DNA of 64,000 bases from Taibaiella sp. KBW10 (GCF_003852495.1 NZ_QAJI01000003.1:718687-782686), one strand, 5' to 3'; shown: positions 44,618 to 53,095, numbered from the stretch's first letter. The notes: generated from the sequence alone by a model not told the origin. Numbers and translations: made by a program.

Positions 44618-45397
44618 ATGAACCGTAAAAACGTGATCGTATCCATACCTGAACCCTGCCACGAAGACTGGGCAAAGATGAGCCCTTGCGCACGGGGTCG
44701 TTTTTGCACTGCCTGTCAAAAAAACGTGCTTGATTTTTCGGAGATGAGCGATACCGTGATTAGCAAAATTCTTTTGGCGAAAGAGCCTGTTTGCGGCAAT
44801 TTTGATGCGACTCAATTGAACCGCGCATTACCGCTTGCCCACCCGGCACCCCGCAATAGTTGGTTGTATCGGGCTGCGGCACTACTCTTAATTCCTGTAG
44901 CTCCTTTTATAGCGAAGGCACAACACAAAGTGAATATAGAGCAAACTCAGACTACCGGAAAACAGGCCCGGATCTCTGGCCTCGTTCTGGATAATATGAG
45001 CGGCAAACCGCTGTATGGAATGGAGATTCATGCTACCGGCCTGGGGATGAAATATAGTAATGCTAAAGGGGAATTTCATTTTAGTATACCTGACAACTTT
45101 CCCTATAAAGAAATCTTAATAGAAGCTAAATATACCGAAACGTCTTCTAAAGCGTTACCTGCAACGAGCATTTTACCCGTATCAATACCCGTTCCTATTA
45201 TCGGTACGGATACTAACGTGGTACTGAAGCGATATCCGGGCGATACTTTAGAACAGATGGAGATTATTACACAGCCAATCCGACCACAGTACAGAGGTGC
45301 TGTTTCGATCACGAGAGAAATCAGGCCAAGCAAAACGAATATATTCCGGCGCAGCTGGTATGCCGTAAGTAAACCTTTTAAAAAGAAACCTAATTGA
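44618..45397 (+). CDS. membrane protein with N-terminal cysteine motif and carboxypeptidase-regulatory-like domain
   Basis: A 259-residue protein. The N-terminus has a Bacteroidota-typical cytoplasmic motif, IPEPCHEDWAKMSP-CARGRFCTACQKNVLDFSEMSD, with Cys at about 14, 24, 30 and 33 that could bind metal. One membrane helix (WLYRAAALLLIPVAPFIAKA, about 88-107) leads to a beta-sandwich (about 118-200: ARISGLVLDNMSGKPLYGMEIHATGLGMKYSNAKGEFHFSIPD) of the CarboxypepD_reg-like type often found in TonB-dependent receptors and envelope adaptors. Its stop overlaps the start of the TonB-like gene (TGATG), so both are translated together. Confidence 0.78.
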   Translation: MNRKNVIVSIPEPCHEDWAKMSPCARGRFCTACQKNVLDFSEMSDTVISKILLAKEPVCGNFDATQLNRALPLAHPAPRNSWLYRAAALLLIPVAPFIAKAQHKVNIEQTQTTGKQARISGLVLDNMSGKPLYGMEIHATGLGMKYSNAKGEFHFSIPDNFPYKEILIEAKYTETSSKALPATSILPVSIPVPIIGTDTNVVLKRYPGDTLEQMEIITQPIRPQYRGAVSITREIRPSKTNIFRRSWYAVSKPFKKKPN

Positions 45398-45807
45398 TGC
45401 ACCGGATACGCCAATATTTCTGTATCGGTTTCATCTCATTTTTGTCTACATCCGGTATGTATGCACAGGATGTGAAACCTAAGGTACTGCCCAAAGGGAT
45501 CAAAACACTCCCTAAATTCACCGATGGCGCTATCGTAGTCGATCAATATATCAAAAATCGCATCCGGTACCCTAATCTAGCCAGAGAAAATGAAGTGCAA
45601 GGCCGGATTATCGTCTCCTTTTTGATCGCAAAGGACGGTACTGTTACCTCCCCCACCATTATCAAAGGCAAGGCATTAGGCAATGGTATCCCTGAGGAAG
45701 TGTTACGGGTGATCAGGGCTATGCCCAAATGGGTACCGGCAAAGGATCTTAAAGGAAACCCGGTCGATTTTCTATATACCGCCGATCTTCATTTTTCAAT
45801 AAACTAA
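45397..45807 (+). CDS. TonB C-terminal-domain protein
   Basis: A 136-residue exported protein: a signal peptide (FCIGFISFLSTSGMYAQ) and one TonB C-terminal domain (IKNRIRYPNLARENEVQGRIIVSFLIAKDGTVTSPTIIKGKALGNGIPEEVLRVIRAMPKWVPAKDLKGNPVD). The YP-LARENEVQG and W-PA-G-PV motifs are characteristic. It lacks the long periplasmic Pro-rich linker and the membrane anchor of real TonB, so it may be a stand-alone periplasmic variant that works with the preceding membrane protein. The ATG at 45397 overlaps the previous TGA; a TTG three bases upstream also exists. Confidence 0.86.
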   Translation: MHRIRQYFCIGFISFLSTSGMYAQDVKPKVLPKGIKTLPKFTDGAIVVDQYIKNRIRYPNLARENEVQGRIIVSFLIAKDGTVTSPTIIKGKALGNGIPEEVLRVIRAMPKWVPAKDLKGNPVDFLYTADLHFSIN

Positions 45808-45836
45808 ATTGAGTATCCGCTTTTATCCAAAAAAGG

Positions 45837-45872
45837 AAAAGCACGCTTAGATATATACCTAAGCGTGCTTTT
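45837..45872. terminator. terminator between convergent genes
   Basis: Fourteen perfect pairs (45837-45850 with 45859-45872) with A/T flanks on each side, serving the TonB-like gene and possibly the 45929 gene from the other strand. Confidence 0.85.
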
Positions 45873-45928
45873 ATATTGTTTACAAAATCTACATCATCCA
45901 GAACCAGGGTCTGAATACCCTATAATCA

Positions 45929-46219
45929 TTATTGTCCTTCTTTTGGAGCTGCTGCATTTTTATCGCGCGCTTTTTGTTTCCCTGATTTCGCTTTTTTCTT
46001 TTCCGGCTCTGCGGTGGTTGCATCTACTGCAGGTACGGGAACAGGAGCTTCCTGAATAACGGTGCTGGCATCTGGCGGCGGTGGTGGCGTAGGCGGTACA
46101 ATCGTATCTGCCGTCTGTGCCGGTTCTTGTTTCTTTACGTCTTGATTATTTTCCTGCGCACTTGCACTAAATAACCCTACAAAACTGAGCATTACTGCTG
46201 ACAAAATTACTTTTTTCAT
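45929..46219 (-). CDS. short exported Pro- and Lys-rich protein
   Basis: A 96-residue protein with a signal peptide (MKKVILSAVMLSFVGLFSASAQ), a Pro-rich centre (VPPTPPPPPDASTV, APVPVPAVD) and a Lys/Ala-rich tail (KKKAKSGKQKARDKNAAAPKEGQ). It is intrinsically disordered by composition. Signal peptide, coding-like third-base pattern and placement before a terminator favour a real gene, but no family is recognised. Confidence 0.6.
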   Translation of the reverse strand: MKKVILSAVMLSFVGLFSASAQENNQDVKKQEPAQTADTIVPPTPPPPPDASTVIQEAPVPVPAVDATTAEPEKKKAKSGKQKARDKNAAAPKEGQ

Positions 46220-46591
46220 AATCCTTAAATTTTGGTATCTGTCCTACTAAAAATACACCTAAAAAAAAGCGGTACAGATTTCTTTTTAAAATGAGACTAT
46301 TGGTTAAAAAAATACAATAAATCGGGTGTATTTGAAAAAAAGTAAATTTTGCTACATGTTTATTTTATTTTGTATATCGTTTATTTTTATTCTCGTTATG
46401 CATTTCAAAGAAACGTTCTTTTGCCATAAGATCAGCCATATGATTGTTAATGATATGTTGTGCGATATTCATTTTAACAGGTATTTTAGGCTTTGTAAAC
46501 ATTATGTTTTGATATTAACACTACTGACATACGTAAATCACTGATTATAAAAATTGCATTTTAAACTACAGCATCATTTGCAAAGGCTTAT
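46220..46591. other. AT-rich gap without a supported gene
   Basis: 372 bases between the 46219 start and the lyase terminator. Very AT-rich with short poly-A and poly-T runs. A 72-codon frame at 46326-46544 begins at GTG and is rich in Phe, Ile, Tyr and Cys like random AT DNA, so it is not annotated. Confidence 0.5.
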
Positions 46592-46638
46592 AAACGCAAT
46601 ACAGGCGGGCATCAAAGATGTCCGCCTGTATTGCGTTT
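46592..46638 (-). terminator. terminator after the aromatic amino acid lyase gene
   Basis: A 22-pair stem (46592-46613 with 46617-46638, one wobble pair) with a three-base loop, 23 bases after the lyase stop. Confidence 0.85.
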
Positions 46639-46660
46639 TATTAAGAAAAAATGGTAGTTT

Positions 46661-48220
46661 CTACCAGCCTAAAAGCTTTTTCATTTTGGCGCCTACTTCA
46701 GTCTTCATCAACCATTCTTTGACTTTCGCCAGGTTTTCAAATGCCGGAACATCTTCTTTAAATGGCGGCGCTAATACGCTCAACTCGTCATACATCCAGC
46801 GGGTGGCGGGTGACAGGCGGTCTTTAAATCCTTTGGCATCTACAGCCTGTACAATGGTGCAGGCGTGCACGGCCAAGGTTTCAAATGAGTTTTCGATGAC
46901 TTTGGCACAGATCAGGGCTGCATTGGTCCCCATACTTACAATATCTTGGTTATCATTATTGTTGGGAATACTGTGTACATACATTGGGTTGCTCAGCATC
47001 TGGTTTTCGGCCACATTGCTTACTGCAGGGTATTGCATACCTTGTATACCAAAATTAAGGCCTAATACACCCTGATTGATAAAGGGAGTTAAGCGTTTAT
47101 TCAAAGCAGGATTTAAAAGGAAGTTCAATTGGCGCTCGGCCAGCATTGATAATTTGGTAATGGCTATCTTAAGTTTATCCATCTCCAGGGCTACATAATC
47201 GCCGTGAAAATTGCCGCCGTGATAGATATTTTTTGTTCTGTAATCCACTACAGGATTATCATTCACAGAATTGAGTTCCTGTTCTATGATTTGTGCGGTG
47301 TATTCTATAGTGTCGTAAATAGGCCCCAGGATCTGCGGCACGCAACGTAAGGAATAATACTCTTGTACCTTATCCTCAATAACGCTCTCGGTTACTTTTT
47401 TATCGTACAGGTGTTCATGGCGCTTGCGCATCAAACCACTGTTCTTCGTGATCGCACGCATCGCCGCGGCCACGGTTTGTTGTCCCTTATGCAGTTTTAC
47501 ACCATTCAATTCTTCGGAGAAATGATCGTCGTAGGCTTCCATAATTTCATTTACCATCAGGGAGAATAACATTTCTCCGGCCAATAGTTTACGGGCATGC
47601 AATACATTAATGGCTCCGATACCGGTCATGGCCGAGGTACCGTTCAATAAAGAAAGGCCTTCTCTGATATGTATGGCCAGTGGTTGTAGGTTCAGCTCTG
47701 CAAATACAGTTGCCGCTTTGACAACCGCTCCTTTAAACTGAAAATATCCTTCTCCGATCAATCCCAGTGCCAGATGCGCCAACTGTACCAGATCACCACT
47801 GGCTCCTACGCCACCATGTTGGTACACACAGGGATAGGCTTCGTTATTGATCAGCTCTTTCATCAACACCACTAATTCGGGATTCACACCGGAATAGGCG
47901 CGCATGACCGTATTGAGCCTTGCGAGCATCAGCGCCCTGCTCTGATCGGGGGTAAGCAACAAGCCCATACCTGAGCTATGGCTCCGGATCAGGTTTAGTT
48001 GTAACTGGCGGCAGTCTTCATCTTCGATACGGTACTGCGCCATCGGACCAAAACCGGTATTGATACCGTAGATCAATTTATCTTTAGAAAAATCGGTCAG
48101 GAAGGCATGAGAAGCTTCTACTTCTGCGACTGCAGTAGCGTCCAGCTCAATATGATCTTTTTGCAAGACGATTTGCTCCAGGGCTTCCAGTTTTAGTATT
48201 TTATGGCCTATTGTTTCCAT
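46661..48220 (-). CDS. hutH: aromatic amino acid ammonia-lyase (HutH family, possibly tyrosine-specific)
   Basis: An MIO-type lyase of 519 residues that removes ammonia from histidine or an aromatic amino acid. The MIO triad is Ala140-Ser141-Gly142 in GGVGASGDLVQLAHLALGLIGEG; Tyr51 is in IYGINTGFGPMAQYRI; and a Ser-His pair (80-81, NLIRSHSSGMG) marks the selectivity position. Other motifs: YYSLRCVPQILGP, NSVNDNPVVD and SIPNNNDNQDIVSMG. Ser-His is usual in HAL, but NLIRSHSSG and the QYRI and NNNDNQDIVSMG segments are, from memory, also those of Flavobacterium johnsoniae tyrosine ammonia-lyase. No hutU, hutI or ftcD is nearby. I start at ATG 48220; the frame extends to a TTG at 48241. Cotranscribed downstream of the kinase fusion gene. 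Confidence 0.88.
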   Translation of the reverse strand: METIGHKILKLEALEQIVLQKDHIELDATAVAEVEASHAFLTDFSKDKLIYGINTGFGPMAQYRIEDEDCRQLQLNLIRSHSSGMGLLLTPDQSRALMLARLNTVMRAYSGVNPELVVLMKELINNEAYPCVYQHGGVGASGDLVQLAHLALGLIGEGYFQFKGAVVKAATVFAELNLQPLAIHIREGLSLLNGTSAMTGIGAINVLHARKLLAGEMLFSLMVNEIMEAYDDHFSEELNGVKLHKGQQTVAAAMRAITKNSGLMRKRHEHLYDKKVTESVIEDKVQEYYSLRCVPQILGPIYDTIEYTAQIIEQELNSVNDNPVVDYRTKNIYHGGNFHGDYVALEMDKLKIAITKLSMLAERQLNFLLNPALNKRLTPFINQGVLGLNFGIQGMQYPAVSNVAENQMLSNPMYVHSIPNNNDNQDIVSMGTNAALICAKVIENSFETLAVHACTIVQAVDAKGFKDRLSPATRWMYDELSVLAPPFKEDVPAFENLAKVKEWLMKTEVGAKMKKLLGW

Positions 48221-48271
48221 AGTCTGTTTTACTTTATACAATTAGGTAGTTATGATAAAAGAGTACGGCAC

Positions 48272-49732
48272 TTATCTTCTTTCCTGCTGGTGTTCATCCT
48301 GTTCTAAATGCAGGATGCTCGCATCGATATTATAAATTTCTTTTAAATGTTTTTTCATTTGTTCTGCGGCAAATACAGAACGATGCTGCCCCCCGGTACA
48401 ACCGAAGCTGATGGTGAGGTAGTCAAATTCCCGTCGCAGATAATCGTTGATGGTAATATCTACGGTACCGAATATATTTTCTAGGAATAAAGGCATCTCG
48501 GTTTTGGTCTGTAAAAATTCCTGCACCGGATAGTCGCGCCCCGTAAGGGTTTTATATTCTTCAAATCTTCCGGGGTTTAAGATTCCTCTACAATCAAATA
48601 CAAATCCGCCGCCATGCCCGGTGGTGTCTTTGGGCATTCCTTTCTTATAAGAGAAGGAATAAATCTGCACCTGCAAAGGTTTGTCCGGATTTTGTACGGG
48701 CAGAAAGAACTGTGCAATCACTTCAGGTTTTACCAATTGCTGCAACACTTTGATCAGCTCGGGATATTTGATCAGGTAAGCGTAATCGTTTACGTATTCC
48801 TGTAATTGTTGTAAGGCCGGGTAGATGCTGGAAATAAAATGGGGTTTCCGCTCAATTAATCCTCTAAGCCCGTAAGCACCCAAGGTTTGCAGGATGCGCA
48901 ACAGTACACATTCAAGGTACACTTTCATAAAGTGCATCTCGTCAAAATCAGCGATTTCTTTGGCTTGCTGAATGGTACGGATATAATGTTTTTCCAGATG
49001 GGTTTTCCATTCTTTTGGTAGTTGCGCTTTGGCCTGCCATAATAAGGATACCAAATCGTAATGGGGCAAACCTTTCATGCCTCCCTGGAAATCGATATAG
49101 CCCAGCACACCATCATTTATCATGACGTTGCGGCTTTGAAAATCCCGGTACATAAAGGTTTTTACACTTTCCGCATCCAGATCTTTACTCCATTGTTCCA
49201 ATTCACTTTGCAGGGTGGCTTTGTCGTAGTTGATCTTTAAGACATCTGCAAAGTAGTATTTAAAATAGTTCAGGTCGGCGAGGATGGCTTTCTGATCGAA
49301 GGAGGAGGTATTGTAACACATGGAGTAATCAATCTCCCGGCCCGCTACCCACTGGAACTTGACCAAATCGGCTACTGCTTTTTCATAAAAGGCTTTTACG
49401 GCATCGGTCTTCCCATCTTTCAGGAGCATTTCGAGGAGCGATTGCGCCCCTTTATCTTCCATCAGATAACAGATACTGTCGCTGGTCTGATGGTAAATTT
49501 CCGGTACGGCTAAACCGTGTTTTAAAAATATTTTGGTAAAATAGAAATAGGTATTGTTTTCTCTTTTGTTTTTACTGTACGCACCTATGGCCCGGTTTTT
49601 CTTGCCGATCAGCCGCACATACATCCGATCGGATCCGGAAGGAGGAATGGCTTCTACCTGTTCTACGGGTTCGTTAAAATGTTGTGTGAATAATTCGCTT
49701 AATCGTTCCAGGTACGCTATGGTATTAGACAT
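48272..49732 (-). CDS. aminoglycoside-phosphotransferase-like kinase fused to a RapZ C-terminal domain
   Basis: A 486-residue two-domain protein. Residues about 10-335 are an APH/AmgK-like kinase: the catalytic loop is MYRDFQSRNVMI (Asp197, Asn202; Tyr replaces the usual His) and the metal motif YIDFQGG (Asp214). This YRDFQSRN-IDFQ pattern is close to that of AmgK, the MurNAc/GlcNAc anomeric kinase of peptidoglycan recycling. Residues about 353-475 are a RapZ C-terminal domain (VFDCRGILNPGRF, SFGCTGGQHRSVFAAEQ), with the GCTGGxHRSV signature of the part that senses GlcN6P or binds RNA in E. coli, but without the N-terminal P-loop part. It overlaps sixA by eight bases and precedes the lyase by about 50. 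Probable role: amino-sugar phosphorylation linked to cell-wall precursor status (inference). Confidence 0.85.
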   Translation of the reverse strand: MSNTIAYLERLSELFTQHFNEPVEQVEAIPPSGSDRMYVRLIGKKNRAIGAYSKNKRENNTYFYFTKIFLKHGLAVPEIYHQTSDSICYLMEDKGAQSLLEMLLKDGKTDAVKAFYEKAVADLVKFQWVAGREIDYSMCYNTSSFDQKAILADLNYFKYYFADVLKINYDKATLQSELEQWSKDLDAESVKTFMYRDFQSRNVMINDGVLGYIDFQGGMKGLPHYDLVSLLWQAKAQLPKEWKTHLEKHYIRTIQQAKEIADFDEMHFMKVYLECVLLRILQTLGAYGLRGLIERKPHFISSIYPALQQLQEYVNDYAYLIKYPELIKVLQQLVKPEVIAQFFLPVQNPDKPLQVQIYSFSYKKGMPKDTTGHGGGFVFDCRGILNPGRFEEYKTLTGRDYPVQEFLQTKTEMPLFLENIFGTVDITINDYLRREFDYLTISFGCTGGQHRSVFAAEQMKKHLKEIYNIDASILHLEQDEHQQERR

Positions 49733-50231
49733 CTAAACTGTTGTTTTTAGGATAATCGTATGTAATTAATGTTTTTTGGGCCTGATGGTAGTCCACCCAA
49801 TGGCTGCAAGCTACGGAAAAGGCGATGATGCCACAAGTCGGCACATTCGGAGTACAGAAACCGGGAATAGCCTCGTTGACAAATTCGGTAATACCTGGGT
49901 TATGCGCGATGATATATATGGTTTGTAAAGCATCGTCGGCCGCGCAGATCATATCTTCTATGGTTTCCGGTGGTGCATGATACAACTTATCCTCCCAATG
50001 TATTGCATCGGTATACTGCATTGCTTTGGCAATCGCATCGGCCGTCTGCCGCGTTCTCTTCGCTGTACTGGCGAAAATCGCGTCGGGTTGCAGGCCATAT
50101 GTTTGCAATCGCTTACCCATTACGGGTGCATCTGTTTTGCCCCGCTCATTGAGTGGCCGGTCAAAATCGGTCTGACCCGGATTGGCCCAGCTGGATTTGG
50201 CATGTCTGATGATGACGACTTGTTTATGCAT
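49725..50231 (-). CDS. sixA: SixA-type histidine phosphatase
   Basis: A 168-residue one-domain phosphatase of the histidine-phosphatase (RHG) superfamily. The start VVIIRHAKSSWANPGQTDFDRPLNERGK contains the RHAKSSW motif with the catalytic His, and the second His lies in YIIAHNPGITEFVNEAI. Short SixA-type members dephosphorylate phosphohistidine on phosphotransfer domains or small phosphates. In this window the substrate is unknown. ATG 50231 is used; the frame extends to a TTG at 50240. It overlaps lpxH upstream and the kinase fusion downstream by eight bases each, implying coupled translation. Confidence 0.9.
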   Translation of the reverse strand: MHKQVVIIRHAKSSWANPGQTDFDRPLNERGKTDAPVMGKRLQTYGLQPDAIFASTAKRTRQTADAIAKAMQYTDAIHWEDKLYHAPPETIEDMICAADDALQTIYIIAHNPGITEFVNEAIPGFCTPNVPTCGIIAFSVACSHWVDYHQAQKTLITYDYPKNNSLDV

Positions 50232-50985
50232 GTGCTTCAAAGGTTTTTAGGGAAAAGTTGTTGCCGTCAAATACTCCATACGTATTATAACTGATCCAGT
50301 CGCCCAGATTGACATACAGGCTGTCTTTTATCGGCAGGGTCAGTGCCAGATGACGATGTCCGAAGACAAAGTAATCTATATGTTCTTTTTGCAGGTAGGC
50401 TTTGGCGAACAGGATAAGCCACTCCCGGTCTTCTCCTTTAAAAGCTCCGTCCTGCGTACCCTGATGCTTGGCACCCCTACGGCTGAAATAGTTGGCAATG
50501 CCAACACCCGTATCGGGATGTATTCTGCGGTACAGCCATTGCGAAAGCGGGCTGTTCATGAGGCTTTTCAGCATTTTATATTTCTTATCACCGGGGCCTA
50601 ACCCATCTCCATGCGCCACAAAAAATTTCTTGCCATTGACTTCAAAGGTGATACTGTCGAAATGCACCGGGATATTGAGCTCTTCAGGAAAATAGTTGTG
50701 CATCCAAAGGTCATGGTTGCCGGTAAAGATTTCGATAGGGATACCCGCATCGGCCAGTTCTGCAAGCTTCCCTAAAAAACGGGTATAGCCTTTAGGCACG
50801 ACGTTTTTGTATTCAAACCAAACGTCAAAAAGGTCGCCCACCAGATATATCTTTGCTGCCTCGTCGCGGATGCTGTCGAGCCATTTGCATATACGTTTTT
50901 CTCTGAGCAGGCTGCTGGCCTTATCAGGAATACCTAGATGAAAATCGGATGCAAAGAATATTTTTTTTCCTTGGGGGAGTTGCAT
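50224..50985 (-). CDS. lpxH: UDP-2,3-diacylglucosamine diphosphatase
   Basis: LpxH cleaves UDP-2,3-diacylglucosamine to lipid X and UMP in lipid A synthesis. The 253-residue protein is a calcineurin-like phosphoesterase with ASDFHLG, LVGDLFDVWFE, TGNHDLWM, FVAHGDGLGPGDKKYK and VFGHRHLALTLPI motifs holding the metal ligands in order. Bacteroidota use this LpxH-like type. ATG 50985 is chosen over a TTG at 51003, since the latter adds only six residues ahead of the conserved strand. It is the first gene of a four-gene unit and has a -7 element upstream. Confidence 0.93.
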   Translation of the reverse strand: MQLPQGKKIFFASDFHLGIPDKASSLLREKRICKWLDSIRDEAAKIYLVGDLFDVWFEYKNVVPKGYTRFLGKLAELADAGIPIEIFTGNHDLWMHNYFPEELNIPVHFDSITFEVNGKKFFVAHGDGLGPGDKKYKMLKSLMNSPLSQWLYRRIHPDTGVGIANYFSRRGAKHQGTQDGAFKGEDREWLILFAKAYLQKEHIDYFVFGHRHLALTLPIKDSLYVNLGDWISYNTYGVFDGNNFSLKTFEAHA

Positions 50986-51000
50986 AATGACAATTGAGGG

Positions 51001-51008
51001 CAAAAATA
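51001..51008 (-). promoter_or_regulatory. -7 element for the lpxH unit
   Basis: Reads TATTTTTG on the minus strand, 16 bases before ATG 50985, giving a leader of only about 10 bases. Confidence 0.4.
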
Positions 51009-51062
51009 GCTAAAATGTATGTATTTTTTTGCATTAATGTATTGCTGTTCATAAAAAACTGC

Positions 51063-51070
51063 TATATTTG
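51063..51070 (+). promoter_or_regulatory. -7 element for tRNA-Ser
   Basis: TATATTTG matches TAnnTTTG and lies 14 bases before the tRNA 5' end. Confidence 0.55.
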
Positions 51071-51084
51071 CATCCCATTAAGAA

Positions 51085-51171
51085 AGAGAGGTGTCCGAGT
51101 GGTTGAAGGAGCACGCCTGGAAAGTGTGTATACGGGAGACTGTATCGAGGGTTCGAATCCCTTCCTCTCTG
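51085..51171 (+). tRNA. tRNA-Ser (anticodon GGA)
   Basis: An 87-base class II tRNA. The acceptor stem pairs AGAGAGG (51085-51091) with CCTCTCT (51164-51170) and the discriminator base is G, as expected for serine. The D stem is TCC/GGA, the anticodon stem CACGC/GTGTG encloses CTGGAAA with anticodon GGA at 51119-51121, a long variable arm spans about 51129-51146, and the T arm is GAGGG-TTCGAAT-CCCTT. It reads serine codons UCC and UCU. CCA is not encoded. A hairpin terminator follows. Confidence 0.96.
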
Positions 51172-51185
51172 CAAGAAAGAAAAAC

Positions 51186-51208
51186 CCGCTATATTAGCGG
51201 TTTTTTTT
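51186..51208 (+). terminator. terminator after tRNA-Ser
   Basis: CCGCTA (51186-51191) pairs with TAGCGG (51195-51200), extended by the flanking A and T bases, followed by eight Ts. Confidence 0.85.
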
Positions 51209-51259
51209 GTTTTAACACATTTGAGCGTTTTTCTTACTCATTCATTATAAGTCTTTCAA

Positions 51260-51271
51260 GGTTCGAATCCC
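51260..51271 (+). repeat. 12-bp copy of the tRNA T-loop sequence
   Basis: GGTTCGAATCCC repeats the T-arm sequence of the tRNA-Ser at 51150-51161, 110 bases downstream. Flanking bases do not complete a tRNA arm. It could be a decayed tRNA fragment or an integration scar; it may also be chance. Confidence 0.4.
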
Positions 51272-51422
51272 CTGACTTTTGAAGTTGCGGGTTTAAATGG
51301 TATAGCTTTGTTGCGACTGCTAAATAAGTGTTACCACGATTGCCGACTTTAGTTGTTGCAAAAAGTTGATTTTAAGATGTTAATAATGGTAATTATTTTA
51401 CATTTGGGATTAAAAGATAAAT

Positions 51423-52632
51423 ATGAAACTAAATTTATTTCCTTTCGTTCTGCTTGTTGTTTTACCCCAGCTATCATCTGGACAAATTTTGGAAACATTT
51501 GAGTCGGTAACTCAGACTACTGTTAATGTAAGACCCACAACATTTACCAGTAATGGACAATCATTTACAACCACATCTGATAATTGTGCGACAGGAGGCA
51601 TTTTCGGGGGTGTGGCTTCCGGGACAACAATATGCTAATTGCAATGGCACAAACTCCACGAATTCTACAAATAGTTATTATGGAGTAGGAACAACTTGCA
51701 CCGGAACGGGCAACTGTACAGACTATTCTGCTAAATTTATCGACAACGGTTTGGTACCCCCTGCGGTGGCAACAGCGGGTCATGTGTACGGCTTGCAAAC
51801 AACTAATGGCGCTCTGTTTACTGTTAAATCTATTTTCATCTACCTGTCTACTGATAATGGTAACAATCCATCTGGCGCCGGAGGTTTAACTATTACAGGG
51901 AAGCGTGCAGGTAATACCGTATTTACCTATATAAAGACTACAGGTTTTGCAACTGATTTCACCAACAATAGCGGCTTTACATTTATCGACTTTTCGTCAG
52001 GCACTAATTACAGCAATGCTAATATCGATCAATTACTCATCCAAAGCCCCAATGCGAACTACGTGGCTCTAGATAATTTTAAATGGGGCGCAAGCATTCC
52101 TTTGCCATTAGGACTTTTGTCATTTGACCTGAAGAAAAACGGTAGTGCAGTCTATTTAAATTGGAATACATCTTCAGATGCAGCTATTATGGATTATCAA
52201 ATTGAAAGAAGTGCTGACGGCACGTCATTTTCTCGTTTGGGCAATATGTCAGTGAATAATTCGGGCAACTATCAATTTCCAGATTTAAATCCACTTACCG
52301 GTGATAATTTTTATAGATTGGCTATTACGTCAAAAGATGGCAATGTGGCCTATTCTGAGGTTAAACGCATATTTGTGTCTGCCAAAGAAAAGGCTAACAA
52401 TCTGATTTATCCGAATCCGACAACAGGTATATTATATGCAAAAGTTCCGGGAGCAGCTGTCTGGAATCTTCAAATAACTGATGTAACTGGCAGAATGGTA
52501 TTTAATGCTAAATGCTCTGCTCAAGCCAATAGTCTAAGCATCGGATCTTTGCAAAACAGCATTTATTACTACAAATTGAGCGATGCAAACACAGGAGTTA
52601 TACTGGAAGAGGGAAAAATTAATAAATTATAA
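51423..52632 (+). pseudogene. type IX-secreted protein (type A sorting domain), interrupted by a one-base frameshift
   Basis: Two frames join into one protein of about 402 residues. The first, 51423-51638, has a signal peptide (MKLNLFPFVLLVVLPQLSSGQ) and begins the mature protein. The second is open up to 52632 and continues in the +1 frame, ending in LIYPNPTTGILYAKVPG and a type A sorting domain (about the last 75 residues). Removing one G from the five-G run at 51606-51610 restores the frame: ...GGIFG-VWLPGQQYANCNG. The middle has a Thr/Asn/Cys-rich stretch (NGTNSTNSTNSYYGVGTTCTGTGNC) and an immunoglobulin-like segment (LPLGLLSFDLKKNGSAVYLNWNTSSD). True inactivation, phase variation in the short G run, or a sequencing error are all possible. 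Function unknown. Confidence 0.75.
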
Positions 52633-52736
52633 TCTCATACCCAAATAAAATCCCATTATCTGCGTCAAGCTAAACGGTAGGTTTGTTGAATATTATTTAC
52701 GTCAACCATGTATCAATATCTTGCCACTTCTCGAAG

Positions 52737-52764
52737 GAAAGCCACCAAAATGGCTTTCTTTTTT
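52737..52764 (+). terminator. terminator after the frameshifted surface protein gene
   Basis: Eight perfect pairs (52737-52744 with 52751-52758), then a run of Ts, about 100 bases after the stop. Confidence 0.75.
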
Positions 52765-53062
52765 ATATACCGGATGAAAATATTAAAAACATTCGGGCAG
52801 TTTATCCCTCAATGTAATGAACCTTAAAAAGCTATGCTTCATGTAGAAAGATTGATTGGTAAAAAAGCTATTTAAGTGCTGCGTTATCATTTAGAGCACG
52901 AACCCAAGGATACTATTTCCAATTGGCTGGAAGCTTGATAATTATAGATTATCGAATGACATGATTTCTATCATATGGCATTTTGAATTTCAACCAAATC
53001 ATTCATCAATCGGTTCGAACTTTGACACATTCTCTCTGCTGAAACGATCAGTTAAAAATTAT

Positions 53063-53095
53063 AAAAGCCTGCAAATGATACATTTGAAGGCTTTT
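53063..53095. terminator. hairpin in the gene-poor interval
   Basis: Fifteen-base arms (53063-53077 and 53081-53095) with one mismatch and T-rich ends. It lies 25 bases from the end of a possible short minus-strand gene and may terminate it. Confidence 0.55.

Noticed and set aside
46326-46544. 72-codon plus-strand frame in an AT-rich gap
   Set aside because: It starts at GTG, has the Phe/Ile/Tyr/Cys composition expected of random AT-rich DNA, and shows no signal peptide or domain.
53010-53030. CGGTTCGAAC resembling another tRNA T arm
   Set aside because: No surrounding cloverleaf; too short to distinguish from chance.
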